51,901 nt of DNA, from positions 1 through 51,901 of the forward strand of contig JAHEKH010000009.1 of assembly GCA_024638445.1 (NCBI GenBank). Direction: 5' to 3'. Positions within the stretch are counted from its first letter, which is position 1. Each line of letters begins with the position of its first letter. Below, piece by piece: positions 41,045 to 49,615 of this stretch. The notes under the pieces are model-generated. The model did no database searches. It was given only the letters and a program-made list of their open reading frames with translations, and had not been told where the DNA came from. The DNA is from Gammaproteobacteria bacterium. Lineage in GTDB: Bacteria; Pseudomonadota; Gammaproteobacteria; Steroidobacterales; JABDKV01. The position numbers and the translations under genes were made by a program.

Positions 41045-43435
41045 CTAGCGGGCATAGCGCGCCACGCGGAAGCCGAGATCCGGACGTCCCTGGGCGCCAC
41101 TGTCGCGGAATGCGCTGCGCAGCTCGCTGATATTACCCTTCATCCAGCTCGCCCCGCGGATCACGTGGCGATCGCCAAACTCGGGGCCCAGTGGATCGAC
41201 CAGCGACAGGAACGGGTCGATCGGGTTGAGTTCGTAATAGTCGTGGGTCCACTCGGACACGTTTCCGCCCAGGTCTTTCAGACCCAGCCGGTTGGCCGCA
41301 AAACTGCCCACCGGAGCCGTGACGGGAAAACCGTCGTCGTAGTTATCCAGGTGCTGGGCCACGATGCTGGCCGATGCATTGTCGGCGAAATTGCCCGCGC
41401 CGGCCGGTGGCGGCAGGGAGTCGCCCCACGGGTAGCGCAGCGGCTGCGGACCGCCGGCAAATCGTGCCACCCAGGCCCACTCGGCTTCACTGGGCAGGCG
41501 ATAGCCGGTGTTCATCGGCCGGACCGCGACCAGCCTGCCATCACGATCGATATAGGCCTTTGGCAGACCGTCACGGTCGCTCATCCAGTTGCAGAAACGG
41601 GCTGCCAGCTGCCAGCTGACCCGGACCACCGGCTGGTCGTCGCCGTCCAGACTGATTCCGCCGACGAAACCTGAGCTGTGCTCGCCCATGAATTCTCTGA
41701 ATGCCGCGTTGGTAACTTCAGTTTCGCCGATGTAGAACTCGCGGGTCAGCTCGACATCGCGTCGCACCTCGTTGCTGCGCCGGCCCTGCTCGCGCCGGAC
41801 CGAACCCATGCGCAACGAGCCGCCCTGGATCAGTCTGAGTTTGCCGGCCGGCGTATCAATCTTTGCGGGCAACTCGGCTGCCGCCGCCTCCGCCACGGTT
41901 TTCAGCACAACGGTCAGGCTTTGCTCGAGGCCTCGCCGCGGCGTAACGGTCTCGGTGTGCGTGGCATAACCGTTCTTGCGCAACTCAATCCGGTGCGGCG
42001 CGGCGGTCAGCTCCAGAACCTGGCCCGCGGTGCCGCGTCTCACGCCATCGACATAGAGCTCGGCGTCCGCCGGGCTGGCGACGACGCGCACCGAGCCGAT
42101 GATTGGCTGCAGCCGGACGTTGAGTGACTGGGTCTCCTCCGGAGCAACCGTGACGCGACGGCTGGCCGTTTCGTAGCCCGGCTTCGCCAGCGCGAGCCGG
42201 TGTTCCTGGTTGGGTTCGAGCTCGAGTTCGAGCGGCGTTCGTCCGCGGAACTTGCCGTTGACCGAGACGTTCACCGCCCCGGGGGTGGTGGCAACACTCA
42301 GGCGTCCGTCCGCCACCGGCAGGACGAAGGGTTCGAGCACCTGGGCTTCACCGGCGACCACGTTGATCAGCCGGCTCTCGGTATCGTAACCGGCCAGCGA
42401 CAGGCTCACCTCGCGATCCCCTGCCTCGATCTCCGCGGTTATCGGCGTCGTGCCAACAGCGACGCCGTCTACGGCGACCGTTGCTCCGGCTGGTTCACTG
42501 GCCAGGTCCACCGGCGCCCAGTTCGGTTGCAGCGTGATGTTCAGGCTCTGGCTTTCCAGCAACCCGGCGATCTCGATTTCCTGTTCGTGCTGCAGGTGGT
42601 TGCGCGCCCGCACGAGCAGCCGGTGCAGCCCGGCGGAAACCTCTGCGTCGCTTAACGGCGTCGTGCCGATCAGTTCGCCGTCGATCAGCACCTCGGCGCC
42701 CGACAGTTCGCCGCTGCTCACCGAAAGCAGCCCGGGAAGTTTTTCCATCTGCAGGGCAAACTGCTGGTTGGCCGACAGGCCAACCTCGATCGTCTCGTCC
42801 AGCGGCCGGTAGCCCTCGAGTTCGGCAACGACACGGTATTCGCCCGGTCGCAGCAGGTAACGCCCGCCGACCCGAGGCTTGAACAAGGTCCCTTCGATGG
42901 CCATTTCAGCCGGCTGCGGTTCGATAATGACATTGACCGAGTTGGCGGTGAACAGGAACCAGGCGGCTGCCGCGAGCACGGCAAACACGGCAACCAGTGC
43001 AGCCACCACCGGCCGGGAACCGCTGCGCGCGGCGACCCCGGCCCCCCGCTCGGGGTGAAAGGCAACAGGCTGAACCGTCTCCCAGCTCTCGTCATCGCCT
43101 TTTGCTGGCGGAAGTTCGGGCGCACTGTTCGAGCGGGCGTGCAGCTCCAGCCGTTCACCGCGCCGGTGCACCACCAGCCGGCCGGCATCGAACGTCAGCG
43201 TGTCGCCGGCGCTGAGCCAGCGGGAGCCGGACACCGCCTTGCCGTTTACGTGGAGACCCGAGTCACCGGGGGTCACAAAAGCCCTGCCCTCGTGAATCCC
43301 GATACGAGCGACCGTGATGCCATCGACGCCATCGAGACGAATCGCGGCCGTATCGCCGCCGATGTCCAGTGGAAAATCCTCGACCCGGAAGTGACGTTCG
43401 CCACGATCGTCGCGGCTGTAGGCGGCGTCTATCAA
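41045..43435 (-). CDS. FHA-like / TM / PEGA repeats / SUMF1-domain protein
   Basis: A 796-aa single-pass membrane protein. Residues ~15-100 form an FHA-like cytosolic domain (ARIGIHEGRAFVTPGDSG, LHVNGKAV). A TM helix spans 143-163. The periplasmic part has about five PEGA repeats (165-525; e.g. AEVLIDGELIGTTPLSDAEV-like units) and a C-terminal SUMF1/FGE-sulfatase-fold domain (540-796) with GETEVTNAAFREF, YRLPSEAEWAWVA, LGGNVSEWT and RGASWMKG. The catalytic Cys pair of formylglycine-generating enzymes is missing, so the domain is probably for binding. It overlaps the TPR gene start by 4 nt. It could carry a phospho-signal between cytoplasm and periplasm. Confidence 0.9.
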   Translation of the reverse strand: MIDAAYSRDDRGERHFRVEDFPLDIGGDTAAIRLDGVDGITVARIGIHEGRAFVTPGDSGLHVNGKAVSGSRWLSAGDTLTFDAGRLVVHRRGERLELHARSNSAPELPPAKGDDESWETVQPVAFHPERGAGVAARSGSRPVVAALVAVFAVLAAAAWFLFTANSVNVIIEPQPAEMAIEGTLFKPRVGGRYLLRPGEYRVVAELEGYRPLDETIEVGLSANQQFALQMEKLPGLLSVSSGELSGAEVLIDGELIGTTPLSDAEVSAGLHRLLVRARNHLQHEQEIEIAGLLESQSLNITLQPNWAPVDLASEPAGATVAVDGVAVGTTPITAEIEAGDREVSLSLAGYDTESRLINVVAGEAQVLEPFVLPVADGRLSVATTPGAVNVSVNGKFRGRTPLELELEPNQEHRLALAKPGYETASRRVTVAPEETQSLNVRLQPIIGSVRVVASPADAELYVDGVRRGTAGQVLELTAAPHRIELRKNGYATHTETVTPRRGLEQSLTVVLKTVAEAAAAELPAKIDTPAGKLRLIQGGSLRMGSVRREQGRRSNEVRRDVELTREFYIGETEVTNAAFREFMGEHSSGFVGGISLDGDDQPVVRVSWQLAARFCNWMSDRDGLPKAYIDRDGRLVAVRPMNTGYRLPSEAEWAWVARFAGGPQPLRYPWGDSLPPPAGAGNFADNASASIVAQHLDNYDDGFPVTAPVGSFAANRLGLKDLGGNVSEWTHDYYELNPIDPFLSLVDPLGPEFGDRHVIRGASWMKGNISELRSAFRDSGAQGRPDLGFRVARYAR

Positions 43436-44898
43436 ATCTGTTCCTCGCAGCGAATTTCCAGCGGTTCGGGCTCCTTGCCGGCTTCGACTACGAGCTCGGC
43501 ACGAACATCACGGTAGCCGCTGCGGCTGCCGATGACGGTGTACCGCCCCGGCTTGAGCTTCATCTCATGACTGTCAAACGATCCGAGCCGGCCCACCTTG
43601 AAAACGACGATCTCGGTCTGGTTGTCAGAGCGCAGCTGCACCCGGACCGGCAGGCTGGCCAGGGCGACCGCCCGTGCAATCTCGCTCGAAAGACTACGCA
43701 GGCCCGGTGCGTCGGCACCAACCCGCTCGACCTGTTCGAGCAGCTCTGTGGCCTGGTTCCGCACGTCGCGGCGATAAAACTCGTCCTGTTCCAGCAACGC
43801 CTCCGCCCGGGACGTCAGCGACGCCAGCCGCCGTGACCGGTCGCGGCCCTGCTGGGCGAGTACCAGGGCCGGGTCCAGCTGCAGCAGCTCGCCGTAATAA
43901 CCAATCGCGCTTTCCCAGTCCTCGCTGGCTTCGGCTTCGGCGGCAAGCGCTCGCAAACGCTTTGTGCGGGCGGCCCGGACCGCTACATCGACCTGGACCC
44001 GGGCATCGCGCACTTCCGGCGATGCCGGCCGCAGGGCCGCCGCCTGTCCGAGCGCCGTGCGCGCCGCGCCGTATTCCGCGGCTGCGAGGGCACGATATGC
44101 CGACGACATGGCGGACTCGAACCGGTCGTTTGCCAACAGCGATTCCAGGCGGACAACAGATGCCTGCACTTCGGCATCCTCCGGATCGATCCGGGCAGCT
44201 TCACGCAGGGCCTCCAGCGCGCCGGCGATATCGCCCTGTGCCTCCAGGTTGCGGGCCTCCCGGCCAAGCTCCAGCAAATCGCCGAGATACGACGTCTGGC
44301 GCAGGGCCGCGCGCACCTCGGTGTCGTCAGGATTGATGGCCAGGACGACGCTAAAATGTTCCGCCGCTTCGTCCGCATTGCCGGCATTGAAGGCCTGCCA
44401 GCCGACAACGCGCCGGTCGGCGGCAATACCCGGCGCCTGCTCCAGCAGCTGTTCGAGCAGCGTATTGGCCTCATCGAGTGAACGCAACGACGCGATGTGG
44501 TCGAGCTCGCTGGCCTGGCGTTCTCCCTCTCGCAGCATCTCCAGCGCTCGCGCGGCCCGCACCTCCGCCCAGTCCGACACATTCATGGCCTCCAGCTTCA
44601 GCCAGCGCTGGTAAACCTCCCTGCGCCGGTTTTCTGCCGCCGTGGCCTGCGACGCCATGCGCTCACGGGCTTCGGCCACGCTGTCCCTCGCGCTGCCGTT
44701 GCCGTTATCCGACAGCAAGGCCGGCAGGAACAGCACCGCCGCCATCGCCGCCACGGACAGCAGGCTGACCGCCAACACCCAGCGCGCCAGGTGCCGATGA
44801 CCCGGGCCCTCGACGGCAACCGTTTGCGGACGCGTGCCGGACGCCCGGCGCGATACAGGAGTAATCGTCTCGAATTGTTCGTTGTCGCCGGGGTTCAT
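43432..44898 (-). CDS. Single-pass TPR protein with C-terminal PEGA-like domain
   Basis: A 488-aa membrane protein. A 38-residue cytosolic N-terminus contains Thr/Ser sites (ETITPVSRRAS), then a TM helix (39-62). The periplasmic part has coiled-coil/TPR repeats (80-400) and a small beta-domain (about 410-480) with LKPGRYTVIGSRSGYRDV, as in PEGA-type surface domains. The Thr-rich N-terminus is a plausible phosphorylation target for the kinase, readable by FHA domains; this is inferred. It overlaps the SUMF1-type gene by 4 nt and follows the lipoprotein at 45004 after 105 bp with no obvious terminator. Confidence 0.82.
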   Translation of the reverse strand: MNPGDNEQFETITPVSRRASGTRPQTVAVEGPGHRHLARWVLAVSLLSVAAMAAVLFLPALLSDNGNGSARDSVAEARERMASQATAAENRRREVYQRWLKLEAMNVSDWAEVRAARALEMLREGERQASELDHIASLRSLDEANTLLEQLLEQAPGIAADRRVVGWQAFNAGNADEAAEHFSVVLAINPDDTEVRAALRQTSYLGDLLELGREARNLEAQGDIAGALEALREAARIDPEDAEVQASVVRLESLLANDRFESAMSSAYRALAAAEYGAARTALGQAAALRPASPEVRDARVQVDVAVRAARTKRLRALAAEAEASEDWESAIGYYGELLQLDPALVLAQQGRDRSRRLASLTSRAEALLEQDEFYRRDVRNQATELLEQVERVGADAPGLRSLSSEIARAVALASLPVRVQLRSDNQTEIVVFKVGRLGSFDSHEMKLKPGRYTVIGSRSGYRDVRAELVVEAGKEPEPLEIRCEEQI

Positions 44899-45003
44899 GC
44901 TTGTCTTTCAGCGCCGGTTCACAAAACGGTTCGCGGCCCGGCGATTACAGGGCGCCGGGTAACTTTGAAATTAAAAAGCAGATGGCCGCCGCTACGCCGC
45001 CAG

Positions 45004-46218
45004 TCATGGGTTACCGGACGTCTCCGTCGAGCCGATTTCAGGCAACCCGGTCTCGGTTTCGTAAATGTCCCGCAGGATCTGGCGCCACTGCTGAAACTGT
45101 GATTCGACCGAACCGGTCAGGGTAATCGTCTTGCCCTCGACCTCGAGCACCGCGGGTTTGACCTCCGCCTCGAAGGAATCGCCGAGCTCGCGCATGGTCT
45201 GCGCATGCACCTGCGCTTCAGGCCGCAACGGCAACGTACTCAATACCGAAGACAGGCCTACCAGCGCACCGGCGCGCCCCGAATAACTCGCATACGGGTT
45301 ATCGGTGGAGGCGTCGACGGCCAGCCCGCCGACGATCAGCGCCGCACCGGCAATCGTGCGCCGTCGAATCTCACGCTCGAGCCGGCGCAGCTCGACCACT
45401 TCGTCGTAATTGAATCGCCGCCACTGGCTGTAGGCGCGTTCGATCTGGTCATGAAAAGCGCCGTAGTGCTGGTCGAGGGTGTCGATAAACAGGTAATCGC
45501 GCTCCCGTATCCGCTGCACGCGGTTGAGCATGGGATCGTCCAGCGCCGGTAATCGGTTAACCACGATTCGCCCGTCGCGCTCCTCCAGGTAGTCGCCAAA
45601 TGCACGCGGCGCAACATCGGCGGCAAAACGCAGTTGGGAAATCTCGCGGATTCGCGCGAGATCTTTTCTCGGCAACTCCTCGCGCGCCGCCAGCAGGTCA
45701 TTCGCAACCTGGTTGTAGAGATCCTGGAAGGGATCGATCCGGCCGGTATTGACGTCGTCGCGATAGTTCAGCTTGCCGGCAAGGTCTTCGTATTCACGAC
45801 CGTCGAGCCATACCCGGCCCGTCGCATCACGAGCCCAGACCTGCAGCATCAGCAGCTCACCGTCCGACTGGATGATCCTGCCGTCGATGATGAGGTCGAC
45901 GGTTTCCGTACCCCGCGGCAGCACCCGGACGGCACCCCACTGGCCGGTGTCCTGCAGCGTGTCACGTAGTTCGTAGGGCAGGTAGCGTGCCTCGGCCTGG
46001 CGCACGCCGGCCACCAGCCGCTGCTCGTTCTGGTCCCTGATGTCCTCGGGTATGTTGGGATCGAAAATATTGATACCGACGTCGAGCAGCATTGCGTCGG
46101 GCACATCGGCCGTCGCCGCCCGTGCCGGCGTCGCGTTGATGGTTATGACTTCCTGGTGCACGCAGCCGGTCACGACCAGCGGCAACAGCGCCAGGACTAG
46201 CGAACTGAGGGTCTTCAA
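45004..46218 (-). CDS. Lipoprotein of unknown family (TTG start)
   Basis: A 404-aa lipoprotein. I place the start at a TTG (46216-46218) that overlaps the stop of the upstream gene by 4 nt (TTGA), with GGAGG 10 nt upstream. It gives an exact lipoprotein signal peptide, KTLSSLVLALLPLVVTGC (Cys19). The upstream ATG at 46275 would put 19 charged residues before it. The mature part has a mixed alpha/beta domain (60-160) with LLDVGINIFDPNIPED and VDLIIDGRIIQSDGELLML, a helical region rich in Arg/Glu, and a Gly/Ala hydrophobic stretch (TIAGAALIVGGLAVD). No known family recognised. Probably an envelope component of the system encoded downstream. Confidence 0.78.
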   Translation of the reverse strand: MKTLSSLVLALLPLVVTGCVHQEVITINATPARAATADVPDAMLLDVGINIFDPNIPEDIRDQNEQRLVAGVRQAEARYLPYELRDTLQDTGQWGAVRVLPRGTETVDLIIDGRIIQSDGELLMLQVWARDATGRVWLDGREYEDLAGKLNYRDDVNTGRIDPFQDLYNQVANDLLAAREELPRKDLARIREISQLRFAADVAPRAFGDYLEERDGRIVVNRLPALDDPMLNRVQRIRERDYLFIDTLDQHYGAFHDQIERAYSQWRRFNYDEVVELRRLEREIRRRTIAGAALIVGGLAVDASTDNPYASYSGRAGALVGLSSVLSTLPLRPEAQVHAQTMRELGDSFEAEVKPAVLEVEGKTITLTGSVESQFQQWRQILRDIYETETGLPEIGSTETSGNP

Positions 46219-47972
46219 TTGGCTTCGGCCTCCCCGGACTCCAGGCTCTCTTTGTAATTTCTGTATTCGTCCCATAACGCGGCTTTCAGTTCCGGATCTT
46301 CCTCGGCCATCGCCGCTTCACGCAGCTGGCGGGCGATGATGTCATCGTCCTGGACCCGGGCCACTGTCTCGATGTCGTAATCCTGCTCGTGTTCCGAGGC
46401 CACTTCGGGGTTGGACGCCTGCGGATTGCCCGGCACATTCCAATCGACATCCCGGTGCTGGGCACCGTCCATCGATGCCTGCCGGCTGGTGGCATTCCTC
46501 GCGTTTCTTTGCGATGACTCACCGGCCCGAGGATCGGTGGATGAACCTGCATCGGCCGCCGTGCTGAGCTCGCTGTCTTCGCCGCCCATGCCACGCACGA
46601 TGCTGCTGCCCTCGGCATGCATGCGGTCGTCGAACACCGCCAGCGACTGGTCCAGCTGATCCTCCAGGCTGGCTACCCGGTCGCCCGGGTCTTCGCCTTC
46701 GCCACGCTCCTCGTCGGCATGACGGGCATCGTCTTTTCCGCCCAGTACGCCCATCAGCGACCCGGCAGCTTCCAGCAGGTCACCGGTGGCTTCCAGTGCA
46801 TCGGCCGCATTGCGCATGTCGCGCTGGATCACGGCAACGACCTTGGCAATACTTTCCTGCGCCAGCTCCTGCGACTCATCGCTCTCGCCGGCGTCCGTAT
46901 CGGATGCATAAGCATCCGATGCGGCCATTACCGCGATTGCCGATGCAATGACTGCCTCGGCTGCCGCCTCCATCGCGGCCTGTGCTGCGGCCAGCTGCAC
47001 GGCTTCGGCATCACGGTCGCCGGTACCGGGACGTGCGGCCTCGGCGGCAGTGATCAGTGCGCGACGGGCACGGCTGAGCGCCGCACGCGCGGTTGCCACC
47101 GCATCTTCGGCAATTTGCAGTGAGCCTTCACGAGGCTGGTTGATCGGCTGACCCGGGGCGCCCGACTGTTCGCCGTAATCGGCAAAAGGATCGAAGCTGT
47201 CGTTGCCCTCGGTCTGCCCACCCTTGACCTGTTGCTGCTCCTGTTCGCCGGCGGTCGCATCGTCGCCGCCACCGGCGGCTGCCGTCTGGGCTCCTTCACC
47301 ATCGGAACGCTGCGAGCGCTGGCCGCCACCTGCTTTGTCGGTGGCTGATTTTTCACCCGCGCCGGGCGTCACCCAGGGATCGAAGGAATCCTGTTCTCCG
47401 CCGCCGGCAGCATCGGACGGCGTTTCGCGGGCACGGGCGATTGCCGCCTCGGCCTCGCTGACCGCGTCGGCAGCCGCATCGACGGCTGCATTGGCACCTT
47501 CCAGCGCTTCGGCAACACCAACCTCGGGGTCCTCGCTGGCGACGCCCTTGTCGCTGCCGATATCGCTCTCCACGGCGTCGGGATCGTTGGTGCCGGCACC
47601 GGATTTCTCGACGCTGGCAACCCGGATGTCTGCGGCACCATCTTCGCCACCGGACTGCCCCGGCAGCCGGCCACCGTCTTTTTCACCCGTGGTCGAGCCC
47701 TGGGTGGATTCCTGGGTGACGACGTCGCCGCTTCGCGGCGCTGTCGCGGTTGAATCGCGCGCGGTCTTGCCACGAGTCCGTGAATCGCCCTGTGTCCCGG
47801 GCTGCGGCATGGAATCCTGGGACGGCGGCATCGGCTTGCTGACGGTGCCCTCCCCGCTTCCCTCTCCCTCGCCGGAGCCCGAACGGGTCGGATTGCTGCT
47901 GAAACAGCCGGCAACGATGAGCGGCACGAGCAGGGCTGCAATCGCTGATTTGAGCTGGACTGGCTTATTCAT
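46215..47972 (-). CDS. Large disordered, Ala/Glu/Asp-rich lipoprotein
   Basis: A 585-aa lipoprotein with lipobox IVAGC (Cys23). The mature protein is low-complexity. First comes a Ser/Gly/Pro/Asp-rich disordered stretch (25-280), with the motif DSFDPW/DSFDPF repeated twice. Next are Ala-rich helices with internal similarity (around 150-185 and 290-350). The tail is acidic and disordered but ends in a short helical segment (EEDPELKAALWDEYRNYKES). No enzymatic motif. First gene of the nine-gene operon. It could be a long flexible tether between membranes; this is inference from composition. Confidence 0.78.
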   Translation of the reverse strand: MNKPVQLKSAIAALLVPLIVAGCFSSNPTRSGSGEGEGSGEGTVSKPMPPSQDSMPQPGTQGDSRTRGKTARDSTATAPRSGDVVTQESTQGSTTGEKDGGRLPGQSGGEDGAADIRVASVEKSGAGTNDPDAVESDIGSDKGVASEDPEVGVAEALEGANAAVDAAADAVSEAEAAIARARETPSDAAGGGEQDSFDPWVTPGAGEKSATDKAGGGQRSQRSDGEGAQTAAAGGGDDATAGEQEQQQVKGGQTEGNDSFDPFADYGEQSGAPGQPINQPREGSLQIAEDAVATARAALSRARRALITAAEAARPGTGDRDAEAVQLAAAQAAMEAAAEAVIASAIAVMAASDAYASDTDAGESDESQELAQESIAKVVAVIQRDMRNAADALEATGDLLEAAGSLMGVLGGKDDARHADEERGEGEDPGDRVASLEDQLDQSLAVFDDRMHAEGSSIVRGMGGEDSELSTAADAGSSTDPRAGESSQRNARNATSRQASMDGAQHRDVDWNVPGNPQASNPEVASEHEQDYDIETVARVQDDDIIARQLREAAMAEEDPELKAALWDEYRNYKESLESGEAEAN

Positions 47973-48258
47973 GAGGTGCCACCACGTAGTTGATCCGGGT
48001 CCGCCGGGCAGAAGACGGGCATTCGCTTAGACGACCTTGTTCAGCGAGGGTTCATCGTGCCGGAGACCTTTTTTCCGGCAATATCGACAGCTTACAACAA
48101 TCATGCGGCCCGGTCCGCTGCGGGCTCTCTCCAGGATACTGATTCGGCTGGATAATCCCGACTTTTCCGGAACTCTTGCTGCGACCGGTGTTCCCACACA
48201 CAATAACGGTCCGAAATCTCGTGCCGGGGAAACACGTGCCATCGGTCATAATGCAGCC
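47973..48258. other. Divergent intergenic region between lipoprotein genes
   Basis: This 286-bp gap separates the start of the minus-strand operon from the plus-strand lipoprotein pair and must hold both promoters. I found no convincing -35/-10 pair or GG-N10-GC element. A CATAAT hexamer at 48247-48252 is too close to the ATG at 48259 to act as an ordinary -10 box unless the mRNA is nearly leaderless. Confidence 0.5.
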
Positions 48259-48957
48259 ATGATTTATCCAGCCCGCCTGGCGCCGCTTGCCGCGGTTTGC
48301 CTGCTCGCTACCGGCTGTGCCACCACGGTGCCGCCGCTGACCTCCGAGTTTCCTACGCCGCTCATCGAAAACCTGCCGCTGACCGTGGGCGTTTTTTATG
48401 ACGAGGACCTGCAGAACTTCACCTACAACGAACGCGTCTCGGACGGCACGAACTGGACCATCGAGCTGGGTGAAAGCAACGTCCGGCTGTTCAACCGGTT
48501 GTTCCGCGCCATGTTCCACCAGGTCGTTCCGATAGACGACATCGACAATGCGCCGCCGGCCGTCGACGCGGTGCTGCGGCCGGTGCTGGAGGAATATGCG
48601 TTCCTGACTCCGAACGAACTGGGCTCGCGGTTTTACGCGGTGTCTATTCGTTACCGTCTATTCCTCTACGACAATTCCGGCGAGGAACTGGCCGACTGGT
48701 CGATCAATGCTTACGGCCAGAGCCGGTCCGGTATCATCAACGCCGGGAAGATGAAAACCGGCCCCCTGCAGGAGGCAACCAACCTGGCGATGCGCGATGC
48801 GGCCGCCGGCACTATCATGACGCTGCCGGCGCAGGACCAGTTCATCGCTTTGCTGGACCCGGACACTGCGGATCCGGACGGTACTGATACCGCCGGAACA
48901 GAGAATGGAGACAACCCGATTACCGACGCTGACATCGAGGCCAATGAAAGCGAATAG
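48259..48957 (+). CDS. Lipoprotein of unknown function
   Basis: A 232-aa lipoprotein. The ATG at 48259 opens MIYPARLAPLAAVCLLATGC (Cys20); the frame is open from 48037 but without signal character. The mature domain (30-190) has alternating strands and helices (LPLTVGVFYDEDLQNF, VDAVLRPVLEEYAFLTP, FYAVSIRYRLFLYDN), a layout seen in outer-membrane lipoproteins that act in complex assembly. The C-terminal ~35 residues are Asp/Gly/Thr-rich and disordered. It overlaps the next lipoprotein gene by 14 nt. Divergent from the nine-gene operon, so likely functionally linked; no family named. Confidence 0.8.
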   Translation: MIYPARLAPLAAVCLLATGCATTVPPLTSEFPTPLIENLPLTVGVFYDEDLQNFTYNERVSDGTNWTIELGESNVRLFNRLFRAMFHQVVPIDDIDNAPPAVDAVLRPVLEEYAFLTPNELGSRFYAVSIRYRLFLYDNSGEELADWSINAYGQSRSGIINAGKMKTGPLQEATNLAMRDAAAGTIMTLPAQDQFIALLDPDTADPDGTDTAGTENGDNPITDADIEANESE

Positions 48958-49615
48958 GCTCACCCTCCTGACCACTATCGGCCTGGCGCTCAGCCAGGCC
49001 GGCTGCGTCACCTCGAGAATCGAGGAAGCACGCCATACGGCCACCGGTATCGGCAAGTCCGAACGGGTGGTGATACTGGCCCAGCGACAAAATGTCGACT
49101 ACCAGACCGAAGACGGCTTTGTCACCTGCCTCGGGACGGAGCTGAGCAACGGCAGCAATGGACTGCAGATGCACCCCGAGCGGGAATTCATGGATCAGCT
49201 CTTTCCCTGGTTCGAGCCGGCACACGCGCCGACGCATTCCGAATCGCTGCGAACGCTGCTGGAGCGACCGGGTGTTGCCGACCGGCTGGCGCAGACCGGT
49301 GTCCGTTACCTGATCTGGATTGACGGCACCACCCAGATCGTCGATGGCGGCGGCAACCTGTCATGCACCGTAGGCGCCGGTGGTGCCGGGTGTTTCGGCT
49401 TCCAGTGGTGGGAAAACGACTCGTCGTACGAGGCTGCCGTGTGGGACCTGCAGACGGTAGAGCATGTCGGTACGATCAGCGCCGACGCAGTGGGTACGTC
49501 CTATCTTCCCGCGGTCATCGTGCCGATACCGATCATCGCACGCACCAAGAATGCCGCCTGTAACGGGCTCGCGCGTCAGATCAGGGAATTCCTGGTCGCA
49601 GACCCCAGCGACTGA
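48944..49615 (+). CDS. Lipoprotein of unknown function
   Basis: A 223-aa lipoprotein. The start at 48944 overlaps the previous gene by 14 nt and gives a signal ending in LSQAGC (Cys21). The mature domain contains VVILAQRQNVDYQTEDGFVTC, VRYLIWIDGTTQIVDGGG, a Gly-rich CTVGAGGAGCFGF segment and a C-terminal Cys (NAACNGLARQI), so there may be disulfides. The general alpha/beta layout resembles the neighbouring lipoprotein, but the sequences are not close. No family recognised. It ends directly against the convergent TPR/TonB-C gene with no bases between. Confidence 0.78.
   Translation: MKANRLTLLTTIGLALSQAGCVTSRIEEARHTATGIGKSERVVILAQRQNVDYQTEDGFVTCLGTELSNGSNGLQMHPEREFMDQLFPWFEPAHAPTHSESLRTLLERPGVADRLAQTGVRYLIWIDGTTQIVDGGGNLSCTVGAGGAGCFGFQWWENDSSYEAAVWDLQTVEHVGTISADAVGTSYLPAVIVPIPIIARTKNAACNGLARQIREFLVADPSD

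Noticed and set aside
42900-43435. Formylglycine-generating (sulfatase-activating) activity for the SUMF1-domain protein
   Set aside because: The catalytic cysteines are absent from the C-terminal domain and no sulfatase gene is in the window.
36551-48957. Type VI secretion cluster
   Set aside because: Only regulatory-type parts are shared; no sheath, tube, baseplate or TssM/TssL genes are present.
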